Below, in pieces: positions 21,209 through 33,654 of a DNA stretch of 64,000 nucleotides. The notes under the pieces were generated by a model. That model ran no database searches. It saw nothing but the letters and a program-made list of their open reading frames with translations, and was not told where the DNA came from. Every line of letters begins with the position of its first letter. Position 1 is the first letter of the stretch. A program made the translations under genes and the position numbers. The stretch comes from Takifugu bimaculatus (Eukaryota; Chordata; Actinopteri; Tetraodontiformes; Tetraodontidae): assembly GCA_004026145.2 (NCBI GenBank), contig CP034996.1:3534602-3598601 (forward strand), read 5' to 3'.

Positions 21209-23215
21209 AGAACCCTACACACGCAGCGCCTCATCCCCATCACAAGCACTGTTTTGCTGGCCTAGCATGGCCACTCCAGCATCGGCTGCTGTATCTCCAC
21301 TCACTGGCAGGATGAGCTGTTGTTCTTGCTCACTGGTTTGCTCTTCTCTCCAAATCAGATGAGAGTTGAGAGATCCAGAAATGTTGCTTGGATCATTAAA
21401 TTGTCACCTATGAATGAAAGATTTTTCATGATCTTTCACTGTTTTTAACATTTAACATTTAACATCCGTCATCCCTTAAAAGAGAAAAATAAGCAAATCT
21501 GATTCTATTCCCCAGATACATTTTCACGTTCAACTGAAGGAACCCCAAGGTTCTGACTCATTCTCTTCATGATAGGGTTAGGATCCTGTGAATCTCCCTG
21601 TTCCACATTAGGGCTAGGGTTAGCATGGTGAGGCTGTCCTGCAGGGGCTCCTTAAAATAGAACACTTTTCAGGCTCCCTTTAAAACTCTGCCAGATTTTC
21701 TAGGTGTTACACAACAAAACAGCCTAAAGTTGTTCTAACAAGTTTGAAGCTGAAGAAGAAGGTTTTCAAGAGCCTTTGACCTGCTCGGAGAAGGAGCGCT
21801 GGAACATCAGAATCATTCACTGTAAATAGCACTTCTCTGTTCACGCTTGACAAAGAGAATGACCGGCAACATTTCCAAAAAACATGTTGACAGAGTTTAC
21901 TCATCTGAAACCACAAATACCACCGAGTTCCAGTTACGGGGTTGGCACACCAAAAATATTCAGAACAAATTGTGTCATCTTGGTTTATTGGTAATAACAG
22001 GAGCTCAGCTAAATACTCAAGTCAAATCATAACATGTTCAATTTCATTCACTTTAAGGCCTCTTGGACTGAACCAGAACCAAAACAATAAGGCACAGAGT
22101 TTGTAGCCGCTTTAGACGACAGGACAGGTCATTACAAAAGGGTTATAACACAGTAACACTGGCCACATTAGGCCAACATTTAGGGTTAATAAAGCATGAT
22201 GGACAGATACTCTGTGTCTTTTATTGTCTCCATGGATATGAACATTTTAATTTAGCTCCATACAATCCATCCATAATAAGTATAAACAACAAGGACTGTT
22301 GCCTCATCAAAAAATGTTGTCAACTTCTTTATGTCTCAAGTCAGGAAACCTCAAAACAAGAGGTTTGTTGCAGACCTGAACCGTGTGTGAATCAGGCAAA
22401 ATCAAGACGATGCTCAAATCTGTCAGGGACACAAAACTCCTAATCATAAAATCTACTGGAGCAGGATTCATGCAAAAATCCAGCTGATTAAAACTACTGA
22501 TTAAAACTGCTTTTTGTGATGCTAACCCACCCATTACCAATAATCTCTTGGCCGATGCCGAAGGCCTTTAATTCATTGGGAAGCATCTCGAAGAGCGCAC
22601 CAAAGTTCTGGCACTCCTTCATCCGCCATGAACAGGTTTGAGATTCAGATTCAGAAACAAAATGAAATCTAAATACAAAACTTGGTTCAGGTCAGTCGTC
22701 GTTTGCTGTGGGAAAAAGATCAGCAAAAGAACCTGGAAGGCCAGACTTTTGCAATCTGAATTTAGTAAAACCAAAGCAGGGACGTGTTGAATCCTCACGA
22801 TTAATTATCTCAACTATGGACTCGGTGACAGAACAGGTTCCTCAGGCACTCTGAGTCCCATCACTGTTAGCAAACAGCGCTGCTGTTGTCATCTGCCAAC
22901 GGGTCGACCCCCCACGCTGGTGCCGGCATATTAGCTGGCCGTGGGCACGCTCCTTTGAATCAGGCTGGAGTTTGGCTTATATGATGTAACCAAAGCAACT
23001 TGGCCTATTTTGGGGTCGACTGACCTGCAATTTCCCCATTTTCATTAATTTATTGTGTATGCTTAACGGTAAAAATGCTATTGGGGTGATAAAAAAATGA
23101 TGTAATTTGGCCCCATATTGGCCGGTACTCTGTTGGTCCATGAATATCATGCACCCCTAAGTGCTACACGGTACATCTTCACAGTTCCACGAGAAACCCA
23201 AACACACACCCAGTC
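21209..23215. other. 2-kb unique region downstream of acer3
   Basis: No gene that I can support. At 22518-22630 the minus strand reads RMKECQNFGALFEMLPNELK followed by AFGIGQEI, which looks exon-like but which I could not assign. GT/AG borders were not convincing. Confidence 0.35.
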
Positions 23216-23845
23216 CATGGGTGGGGCCTGTTCCAGGGGTGGGGCCTGTCCCAGGGGTGGAACCTGTTCCAGGAATGGGGCCTGTTCCAGGGGTGGGACC
23301 TGTTCCAGGAATGGGGCCTGTTCCAGGGGTGGGGTCCACCCAGGGGTAGGGCCTGTCCCAGGGGTGGGGCCTGTTCCAGGGGTGGGGCCTGTCCCAGGGG
23401 TGGGACCTGTTCCAGGAATGGGGCCTGTTCCGGGGTGGGGTCCACCCAGGGGTAGGGCCTGTCCCAGGGGTGGGGGCCTGTTCCAGGGGTGGGGTCCACC
23501 CATGGGTGGTGCCTGTCCCAGGGGTGGGGCCTGTCCCAGGGGTGGGGCCTGTCCCAGGGGTGGGGTTCACCCAGAGGTGGGGTCCACCCAGGGGTGGTGC
23601 CTTTCCCAGGGGTGGGGCCTGTACCAGGGGTGGGGCCTGTCGCAGGGGTGGGACCTGTTCCAGGAATGGGGCCTGTTCCAGGGGTGGGGTCCACCCAGGG
23701 GTAGGGCCTGTCCCAGGGGTGGGGCCTGTTCCAGGGGTGGGGCCTGTCCCAGGGGTGGGGGCCTGTTCCAGGGGTGGGGCCTGTCCCAGGGGTGGGGCCT
23801 GTTCCAGGGGTGGGTCCATTCAGGGGTGGGGGCTCAGTTTCCAAC
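23216..23845. repeat. GC-rich 19-bp minisatellite
   Basis: About 33 units of GGGGTGGGGCCTGTYCCA plus G, interrupted by GGGTCCACCCA variants. The plus strand is strongly G-rich with GGGG runs in every unit. Because 19 is not a multiple of three, open frames cycle through all phases. Confidence 0.95.
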
Positions 23846-23990
23846 CGTGGCAGTTTGTGCTGTTCTGTTAAAGTACAAAAATAATACTACTTAACAGTAC
23901 TACTTATATTACTAATATTATAGTAAAGTTAGTTCTAAACCCTGTTTTGATACAAGAATAAAAACAGGAAGTCACCTTCAAATGATTATT

Positions 23991-26900
23991 TCAGCTTTTC
24001 TTCTGAGGCTCAATATGCAAAATGGGCCAAACTCCACATATAAACTGAATGAGCACAAGACAAAATGATTAACGACCAAATCTAATCAATAATCATTAGA
24101 ATTTGACCAGCATACCTTTACTTTTGGTCTGTGTTTCAGATAAATTGATCTTATCTGAAGGCTGAAAGAAAACAAGATTATAGTTTCATGACACAATGTC
24201 AGAAGAAAGCACAATCATTTGATCCAAAAGGACCTTTGTGAACAGGATCTACTTCACCTAAGAAGTATATGGAGGTAAGATCCAAGTCCAGTCAAGATAT
24301 GCCACCAGGCATGGAACTGGGTGACGACTCCAACACCAGGAGGCAGGTGATGTCTACTCGTTCTAGAGATAAAAACCGGAGCCCATCAAGTTATGATGCT
24401 GCATGTTGACTTTAGTCTCCTTCTCAAAATGCTTTCTAAACATCACAAATGTTCAAATATGTAACCTATTGAAGCACATTTTCCATCAGCAGGTCGTACC
24501 TCAATGTTTCACAGAAGATATTGTCAATGTTCCAGAGTAGGAACCCTAAAAGAAAGACTCCTAACGATGTGTAACACAGAGGCTTGAGCCATGGGTTCAC
24601 CCTCAAAATGAAAGCCCAACACAAACAAACCAAAAATTAGTGAACACTTTCTTTAAACCTTTCACTATTTGACTAGTGGGCTAGCAAACTTACCAGGTTG
24701 CAATAAAGATGGACCGGATCACTAAAGAAGCCACCAGAGCGCCGTACATGACCTGGAAAACACCACAACGTTGGAGAGCTTTCAGGACTCTTTGGAAGAC
24801 ACATTTGATCCAAGGGGGGGGGGGGGGGGGGGGCATATTCAAAAACTGTATTAAACACATTCTAGTTTATATTTGAATGTATTTATTGTGGTTAAAATTG
24901 GAATCGGGGTCAGCAAACAAATCTTAATTTGGTGATACGCCACAGGAGCGTTAGCATGACTCTGGTGCAAGACTGCGTCAAAGCTCATTTTAAGGTTAAT
25001 GTTTCAAAAGTATTCATGGCAAAAAAGCGAAGGAAGGTGTCCTTTAAAATGCCGCCTAGAATTTATTGAATATAGTGATAAATCAAAAGCTAAAATTCAT
25101 TTGGGACCTAAGTCGCCGTGGCATCGCCTCCGGTCTCTGAGGTATCCGAGTGCTCACTGGGCCACTGAACCTGATGCCTTCTGCTCTCCGCCGAAGGCTA
25201 ACAGCCAGTTTTATATTCACGATGGAACGCCCTGTGAGACAAGTCCATCCTCCACGTATCTTGTGTTTTCAGAAGAATCTCTGCCTTTTCCAGCAGCTCC
25301 CAAGGACATGAGGCCTAGCACGCAACTTAGCTTTACAAAATGCACACGTGCCATTCAAAACTCAGCATGAGTTGTCAGATGCTGAGTGAATCAGGAGAAC
25401 TGTCTAAACTAGGCAGGAGCACACCAGAACATGCTGGGAACATGTGAGAACAACAGCTGTGATGATTAAAGCTGACTATTTTGGATGGATATATGAGGAG
25501 TCCTAGCTTAGCACACACAGGGCCGTGAATGTTGGCTGGTTCAGGCTGAGACTTGGCAAATTCAGGGTTTTCACTTTAGCACTGATTTTTTAAAACCCTT
25601 CAGCACCTTTTCGTGCTCTCTCCAACCAAGGTTGTTGAGCTCTTGGAGTCATGATTGATGGTCAGCTGACTTTTCTGACCACGTGGCCTCAGTCTCCTAC
25701 CAGTCTCGTGAGGATTTTCCCTGTTTAACATCAGGCCATCCCTAACCCAGGACCCCCCCAGCTGCTGATATAAGCCAGGGTGATCTCCTGCAGGGACCAC
25801 TGCAGTGCCCTTCCGATGTGCCGACCTGAGCAGGCCCACATCACGCCATCGCTGTTGGAGCTCCACTGAGCACCTGGAGCTGCTCACATTAAGTTCAACA
25901 CGTCTCCAGAGCTCTGCCATATCAGGAGCAACCCTCTCATCCTTCAGAAACACACACAGCTCTCCGACCAGCACTTTCCTTCTGTGTCCTATTTATGTCC
26001 CTCTTCACTTCCTCTCCACAGATCTGCTGTGGTAGTTGGTAGTTTTACCAGGCAGTTTAGGACTGGAAAGTAGTCCAATCACAGGAGCATGATTGTGCCT
26101 CTCACTCTAACGCACTTAGGACTAAAGTGTCCCACAACATCACACAAACCGTCCTCAGGCACACTGGAATAAAACAAAGACGTCAGTAAAAACTAATCTT
26201 TGGTGTGATGAGGTGTCATCACCAACACCAAGCCAACACAATACATGGTACAAGTGCTCTCTTACCTGATGAAACACCGGCTCCTTCCAATTCAAGTACA
26301 CCTGTGAAGGTCATTTCTGAAGTTATGCTGTGTTTCATTCCTTTGCTGGCACCAGTGACAGTGGAGACTCACCACAGTGACCGACAGACTGAAGATGAGC
26401 AGCAATGTAATGGAAAAGAGGTTGATGCTGTTTTCTTCTTTGAAGCACTCGTACCTGGAAAAACAAATGCACTGTTGCTTCAAGTGGAAAAGGGGAAGAA
26501 CAAAGGTGAAAAGTGTTCCATGTAAGCAGAACGATCCTTTATAAGTCTTTGACAAGATGAGTAAAATCGGAGAAAACGAGCTATTGGAGCCAAGAGACCC
26601 AGCGTGTCAGAAGTGGTTAGGCAGGACGCTAGTGCGGAACCCATGACCGACAGATCGGGACCCTGAAACGTTTAGCTCGCACCAGTCAGACGGGCAAACA
26701 AATCCGAATCACAGACAAGATCAGGTCGGAACACTCTAGGATGGTATAATCCACACAAGACACAGGATGTGGCCCAGGGTGGAAGGACAAGTGGGTTTAA
26801 ATTCACAGGCAGGGAGTGGGAGGTAGAGAGGAAGACTGATAAAACCACAAAGGTTAATGAAAGATCAACCCTACCCCTACCCCCTACCCCTGACCCTAGC

Positions 26901-29900
26901 CCTGCCCCCACCCCTGACCCTACCCTTGACCCTACCCACTACCCCTAACCTACCCCTACCCCTACCTCTACCCCTAACCCTACCCCTACCCCTACCCCTG
27001 CCCCCTACCCCTGACCCTAGCCCTGCCCCCACCCCTGACCCTACCCCTACCCTTGACCCTACCCACTACCCCTAACCTACCCCTACCCCTACCTCTACCC
27101 CTAACCCTACCCCTGACCCTACCCACTACCCCTAACCTACCCCCTACCCCTAACCCCTACCCTTACCTCTACCCCTAACCCTACCCCTGACCCTACCCTT
27201 AACCCTACCATTACCCCTAACCCTACCCCTGACCCTAGCCCTGCCCCCTACCCCTACCCACTACCCCTAACCCTACCCCTGACCCTAGCCCTGCCCCCTA
27301 CCCCTGACCCTACCCTTAACCCTATCCCTGACCCTACCCCTACCCCTAACCCTACCCCCTAACCCTACCCCTACCCTTAACCCTACCCCTAACCCTACCC
27401 CTAACCCTACCCCTACCCCTACCAACAGAAGTGACACATTGTGCAGAGAAAAGCAAAGCAAAAATAAAATGAGGGCTGGTTAAAAAAAGACTCTTCCTTT
27501 TCCTTCCTCTTGGGTTGAAATGTTAAAAAAATTGATTGAGTACTTTATTGATCCCTTTAGGGGGTGTCAATCAGGGAAATTAGCAAATAAGAAATGTCAG
27601 TTCTATGTTTAGAAAGGTAATGAAGAGCTTTATACCTCAACTAAAGCCCATTTTAAAGTCCCCTGTGGCCCCTATGTGCTTTTTATGACCGGAAGTTGAA
27701 CAGTAATGAAGATGAAGCAAAGAAGATGTCTGACACCACTACTTACTGTTGATTATTCAGCTCTGAAAGTCCATCAAGTTCTAGTAAAAGAAATGAGAAC
27801 GTGGAAAGGATGACCGTTCAACTGGGAGCTGAGGGACTGCAGGGACTCTTTAGAGATGGTGTGGATGCTGTCTTGTTGGTTGGAGTCATTTGTTTTGACT
27901 CTTTTTTGTGATGTAAAGCCAGAAGCCTGCTGGGGTTCTTAAGAACCAGGTTAAGAATCAGGTCGTTTTCACCAACATGTGCGTTGGCATGCCTCCACTG
28001 TGCTTCATTTAGTAATCTTGCTGTCTTTCTGAGAGTTTGACCTTTGACCACTCTTCTCCAGACGCTCTATTTAGGAAGTCATCACTGCTCTCTGCTTGAG
28101 GCACATCTAGCTGACATCACTTCCTGAATTTTCTGCTTTTTTGTATGTTGTTCTGACAAAATCTTTGGCCCCTTTTCCACTAGTGCGTACTCGGCACCAC
28201 TGGACTCAACAGGGTTCGGGTTCGGAGGCTTTCTTGGCAGCTTCCAAGCAAGGCAAAAGCGTTGCCTAGCAACAAGGTTTGGACATTTGGAAAGGTGGAG
28301 ATGGATGGAGACGACTGGCTTCTGTCACATATTAGAGGCATTTGAAATCGTGATGACGAGGTACTTACAGGCAGTAGACGAAGACACATGTGCTGTAAAT
28401 CATTGGCAGCTCATCCAGCAACTAAAATCAAGCAAACACAAAAACACAACAAATTGAACATTTTGTGATATTTGTTTCAACAGAAACTGCAAAGTTTGGT
28501 AGAAAATGAAGACGTCACTCTATGGCTTTAATGGAATCGTGACCATACCTGCATTTCATACAGCAAGGTCATGTGGAAGCACCAGGAACCGACACCAACA
28601 GCTACACCCCAACAGAACAACCCCAGTGGATCTCGTTAAGAACAGAGAATTGTGTTGACAATGCAAAATATGTTCAGAAGTCTTTTAAGCTACACACAAT
28701 GCATGTACAGCAATAAGTGTCGTCACAGAACAAACCTGCTAATCCCAAGAAAGAGCAGATATAACGGACCTCAAGGCCATCACGATAAGTCTGGAGAGCC
28801 CCACAGAGAGGAGGAAAGATCATAATCAGGTTGCTGACAGTGTTCCCTGTCCAAAAAACAGGACAGTTTAGAGCTGTTTGACACAGAATTTAGCACGTTG
28901 AACAACCTTCCTTCTTGTATCCACAACCCGCAAATGTCATTTCCCCCAGGAGCCAGTGGCAGGTCAAGGTCCTGGTGTTTGGTCCTGAACCTCTCAGGGA
29001 TAGATTTAGATCTGTTATAGTTCTAAATATGGGACTATACTTTAGATCTGCTATAGTTCTAAATATGGGACTATACTTTAGAGCTGTTATGGTTCTAAAT
29101 ATGGGACTATACTTTAGATCTGCTATAGTTCTAAATATGGGACTATACTTTAGATCTGTTATAGTTCTAAATATGGGACTATACTTTAGATCTGTTATAG
29201 TTCTAAATATGGGACTATACTTTAGATCTGTTATAGTTCTAAATATGGGACTATACTTTAGATATGTTATAGTTCTAAATATGTGACTATACTTTAGATC
29301 TGTTATAGTTCTAAATATGGGACTATACTTTAGATCTGTTATAGTTCTAAATATGGGACTATACTTTAGATCTGTTATAGTTCTAAATATGTGACAATAC
29401 TTTAGATCTGTTATAGTTCTAAATATGGGACTATACTTTAGATCTGCTATAGTTCTAAATATGTGACAATACTTTAGATCTGTTATAGTTCTAAATATGG
29501 GACTATACTTTAGATATGTTATAGTTCTAAATATGGGACTATACTTTAGATCTGCTATAGTTCTAAATATGGGACTATACTTTAGATATGTTATAGTTCT
29601 AAATATGGGACTATACTTTAGATCTGTTATAGTTCTAAATATGGGACTATACTTTAGATCTGTTATAGTTCTAAATATGGGACTATACTTTAGATCTGTT
29701 ATAGTTCTAAATATGGGACTATACGTTAGATCTGTTATAGTTCTAAATATGGGACTATACTTTAGATCTGCTATAGTTCTAAATATGGGACTATACTTTA
29801 GATCTGTTATAGTTCTAAATATGTGACTATACTTTAGATCTGTTATAGTTCTAAATATGGGACTATACTTTAGATCTGTTATAGTTCTAAATATGTGACA

Positions 29901-32900
29901 ATACTTTAGATCTGTTATAGTTCTAAATATGGGACTATACTTTAGATCTGTTATAGTTCTAAATATGGGACTATACTTTAGATCTGTTATAGTTCTAAAT
30001 ATGGGACTACTTTAGAGCGAGTTATAGTTCTAAATATGGGACTATACTTTAGATCTGTTATAGTTCTAAATATGTGACTATACTTTAGATCTGTTATAGT
30101 TCTAAATATGGGACTATACTTTAGATCTGTTATAGTTCTAAATATGGGACTATACTTTAGATCTGTTATAGTTCTAAATATGGGACTATACTTTAGATCT
30201 GCTATAGTTCTAAATATGGGACTATACTTTAGATCTGTTATAGTTCTAAATATGGGACTATACTTTAGATCTGTTATAGTTCTAAATATGGGACTATACT
30301 TTAGATCTGTTATAGTTCTAAATATGGGACTATACTTTAGAGATGTTATAGTTCTAAATATGGGACTATACTTTAGATCTGTTATAGTTCTAAATATGTG
30401 ACTATACTTTAGATCTGTTATAGTTCTAAATATGGGACTATACTTTAGATCTGTTATAGTTCTAAATATGTGACTATACTTTAGATCTGTTATAGTTCTA
30501 AATATGGGACTATACTTTAGATCTGTTATAGTTCTAAATATGGGACTATACTTTAGAGATGTTATAGTTCTAAATATGGGACTATACTTTAGATCTGTTA
30601 TAGTTCTAAATATGTGACTATACTTTAGATCTGTTATAGTTCTAAATATGGGACTATACTTTAGATCTGTTATAGTTCTAAATATGGGACTATACTTAGA
30701 TCTGTTATAGTTCTAAATATGTGACTATACTTTAGATCTGTTATAGTTCTAAATATGGGACTATACTTTAGATCTGTTATAGTTCTAAATATGGGACTAT
30801 ACTTTAGATCTGCTATAGTTCTAAATATGGGACTATACTTTAGATCTGTTATAGTTCTAAATATGGGACTATACTTTAGATCTGTTATAGTTCTAAATAT
30901 GGGACTATACTTTAGATCTGTTATAGTTCTAAATATGGGACTATACTTTAGATCTGTTATAGTTCTAAATATGTGGACTTTCTTGTGTGATTTTTGAATT
31001 AAAAAAATGACTTTAACAAAAACATTGCATTGTTTTTAATAACCCCTTCATATATTTTCCATGTTATAACAACAATACAGACAGACACTATCTGTCACCG
31101 TTTGGTTGCAGGTAATCGAACTAAAACACAAAAGCAGCTGATTTGAGCAGAAAAGGCGAGATGCGGCTACTTTGACCATCGCTAGGTGCTTTTTTCTATC
31201 CCAAAGCTTCTCTCTGGCATGTCACAACTGGACCTGATTGTTAATGCTGGTAACTTTGGAGTATTATAATTATCATAATGCTAACACCACTGCCACCTGC
31301 ATTATCATAATGCTAACACCACTGCCACCTGCATTCTCATAATGCTAACACCACTGCCACCTGCATTATCATAATGCTAACGCCACTGCCACCTGCATTA
31401 ACATAATGCTAACACCACTGCCACCTGCATTATAATAATGCTAACACCACTGCCACCTGCATTATCATAATGCTAACGCCACTGCCACCTGCATTCTCAT
31501 AATGCTAACACTACTGCCACCTGTATTATCATAATGCTAACGCCACTGCCACCTGCATTATAATAATGCTAACACCACTGCCACCTGCATTATCATAATG
31601 GTAACACCACTGCCACCTGCATTATCATAATGCTAACGCCACTGCCACCTGCATTCTCATAATGCTAACAACACTGCCACCTGCATTCTCATAATGCTAA
31701 CACCACTGCCACCTGCATTATCATAATGCTAACGCCACTGCCACCTGCATTATCATAATGCTAACGCCACTGCCACCTGCATTATGATAATGCTAACGCC
31801 ACTGCCACCTGCATTATCATAATGCTAACGCCACTGCCACCTGCATTCTCATAATGCTAACACCACTGCCACCTGCATTATCATAATGCTAACACCACTG
31901 CCACCTGCATTATCATAATGCTAACGCCACTGCCACCTGCATTATGATAATGCTAACACCACTGCCACCTGCATTATCATAATGCTAACGCCACTGCCAC
32001 CTGCATTATGATAATGCTAACACCACTGCCACCTGCATTATCATAATGCTAACGCCACTGCCACCTGCATTATCATAATGCTAACACCACTGCCACCTGC
32101 ATTATCATAATGCTAACACCACTGCCACCTGCATTATCATAATGCTAACGCCACTGCCACCTGCATTATCATAATGGTAACGCCACTGCCACCTGCATTA
32201 TCATAATGCTAACGCCACTGCCACCTGCATTATCATAATGGTAACGCCACTGCCACCTGCATTATCATAATGCTAACGCCACTGCCACCTGCATTCTCGG
32301 CTACATGAAAAACAGCTCGAGTGTCGTCTGAGGTGACGTCAGTAGCGCTAACGTTGCTAGTACACCAGTGAAGAAGAGGCGGCACGAGAGGAGCTAAAGT
32401 AGTCGCAGCGCGAGGGGAGCTAAAGTAGCCGCGGCGCGAGGGGAGCTAAAGTAGCCGCGGCGCGAGGGGAGCTAAAGTAGCCGCGGCGCGAGGGGAGCTA
32501 AAGTAGCCGCGGCGCGAGGGGAGCTAAAGTAGCCGCGGCGCGAGGGGAGCTAAAGTAGCCGCGGCGCGAGGGGAGCTAAAGTAGCCGCGGCGCGAGGGCA
32601 GCTAAAGTAGCCGCGGCGCGAGGGGAGCTAAAGTAGCCGCGGCGCGAGGGGAGCTAAAGTAGCCGCGGCGCGAGGGGAGCTAAAGTAGCCGCGGCGCGAG
32701 GGCAGCTAAAGTAGCCGCGGCGCGAGGGGAGCTAAAGTAGTCGCGGCGCGAGGGCAGCTGCTACTTTCGCGGCACCATCCAGTCTTCCTCTCGTGCCACG
32801 AGCTGTCGGAACACATCGAACCCCCCTGAGCTGGTGAACGAGGTGGCGCACGTGACTCACAGAACTCAGCGATGTAATAGGAGACCACGTAGTTCTCTTC

Positions 32901-32963
32901 GCACCAGTCCAGGGTGGAGGTGGGTCTCCCCCAGAACCCTTGTCTGTGTGCCGAGGGAGCCAT
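23991..32963 (-). CDS. acer3: acer3, alkaline ceramidase 3, complete in eleven exons
   Basis: Seven-pass ER/Golgi membrane hydrolase that splits (unsaturated long-chain) ceramides and phytoceramides into sphingoid base and fatty acid. Coding exons on the minus strand: 32861-32963, 28736-28846, 28549-28601, 28369-28421, 26373-26454, 26266-26301, 24694-24752, 24500-24601, 24258-24362, 24116-24161 and 23991-24044. All are bounded by GT/AG and the phases match throughout. They sum to 804 nt, 267 residues plus stop, the same length as human ACER3. Calcium-site residues are kept near the start (LDWCEENY, D19-W20-E22-N24, and AEFW with E33). The zinc site is complete: S77 and H81 in GSWCFHMTL, D92 in LLDELPM, and both histidines of QFHAWWH. 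The C-terminus is FICGVWPILHIEPQKKS. No frameshift was found. Introns 1 and 4 are filled with tandem repeats. Confidence 0.96.
24753..26265. other. acer3 intron 6
   Basis: Contains an 18-bp G run at 24818-24835 near its 3-prime end and open frames at 24999-25370 (+) and 25600-25974 (-) that I could not relate to any family. Confidence 0.5.
26868..27424. repeat. Interstitial telomere-like C-rich array in acer3 intron 4
   Basis: Degenerate hexamers CCCTAA, CCCTAC, CCCTGA and CCCTTA over 550 bp. Its orientation is opposite to the TTAGGG motif of the 13.6-20.3 kb array. Sub-blocks recur, for example CTACCCACTACCCCTAACC around 26930, 27057, 27117 and 27257. Confidence 0.93.
27535..27600 (-). repeat. 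LINE 3-prime tail fragment
   Basis: TACTTTATTGATCCCTTTAG followed by GGAAATT resembles the 3-prime terminal motif of widespread fish LINEs. No coding part is attached. Confidence 0.4.
28966..29012 (+). repeat. L2 ORF2 fragment at the head of a minisatellite
   Basis: The plus strand reads VLVFGPEPLRDRF, matching VMVFGPEPLRDRL of the L2 reverse transcriptase (8825-8880, minus). The match ends inside the first repeat unit of the following array. Confidence 0.8.
29005..30975. repeat. 36-bp minisatellite in acer3 intron 1, about 55 copies
   Basis: Unit TTTAGATCTGTTATAGTTCT then AAATATGGGACTATAC. Variants are GATCTGCTATAG, GATATG and TATGTGAC. Each unit includes a BglII-type AGATCT. The period is a multiple of three, so long open frames of a 12-residue repeat appear. 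Confidence 0.96.
31262..32297. repeat. 32-bp minisatellite in acer3 intron 1, about 32 copies
   Basis: Unit ATTATCATAATGCTAACRCC then ACTGCCACCTGC, with ATTCTCAT, ATTATGAT and ATTATAAT variants. Each unit also contains CACCTG, an E-box. Confidence 0.96.
32390..32760. repeat. 26-bp CpG-rich minisatellite just inside acer3 intron 1
   Basis: About 14 units of GGGGAGCTAAAGTAGCCGCG then GCGCGA, with four CpGs and one SacII-type CCGCGG per unit. It lies 100 bp downstream of the first coding exon. Confidence 0.95.
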
Positions 32964-33654
32964 GATGGAAGGGGAGGCGACTGCGGTGCTGACGGACCCT
33001 GGAGCAGGACACCCACCGCCGGGTCCTGCGCACACCGCACACGCACGCAGCTCCCGCAGATCTCCGTCATTAACGCACAACTACCGAGTCACCCATGCTA
33101 GTTTCCAAAAGCTTCCAATGTAGCACTTTGTTCCGTATTCATGCAAACTCACATTACGTGGGAAATAAGTCCGATTAACAATGGGAATGGTTGGAAAATC
33201 CGAATCTACTGTAAACATGGGTGGAACAATAAAGAATTCATATAGATGCACCAGCTTTACGTTTTATGATTTATTCAGAATAACATCTTGGCATGTGCAG
33301 GAAGGGTTCCTGTCACCAAAACCACCACAGAAGAAGACTTGTTCCTTCACCAATAGACAGCGGTGCAACAGGGTCCTCCTGGTCCTCCTGGGGGGCCCGG
33401 CACCCATGTCTCTGATTACAGCTGCACATTCTCAGGCTTCCCAGCACGAGAGGAGCAGAAACAGGATGGAAGCAGACAAATTAACCATAATCATCCCTCT
33501 GCGTTGTGTCTAAAAAGTTCACTCCATTGTTTTGTTGTTTTTTTACTCGGGTTTTATTCTCTCTCCTCTCGAGCAGAGAATGGATCAAAAAAAGAGCAAG
33601 AAGGGTTCATTCACAGAGGTTCATTCACTAATGCACTCCAGCAAAAGAAGGAAT
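32964..33654. promoter_or_regulatory. acer3 upstream region
   Basis: The first 120 bp above the start codon are GC-rich with several CpGs (to about 33070), consistent with a CpG-type promoter and 5-prime UTR. No TATA box was seen. The rest is AT-richer with nothing recognised. Confidence 0.35.

Noticed and set aside
22518..22630. Possible last exon of acer3
   Set aside because: The true last exon was found at 23991-24044 (FICGVWPILHIEPQKKS), in phase and giving the expected 267 residues.
23118..23894. Gly/Pro-rich open frames of 118-258 codons on both strands, collagen-like at first sight
   Set aside because: Product of a 19-bp GC-rich minisatellite read in all phases. No Gly-X-Y periodicity is maintained.
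24999..25370. 123-codon open frame in acer3 intron 6
   Set aside because: No domain, no splice context and composition like its intron; not supportable as a gene.
28966..30975. Direct-repeat array as CRISPR
   Set aside because: Units are contiguous with no unique spacers, the host is a vertebrate, and there are no cas genes. The same applies to the 32-bp and 26-bp arrays.
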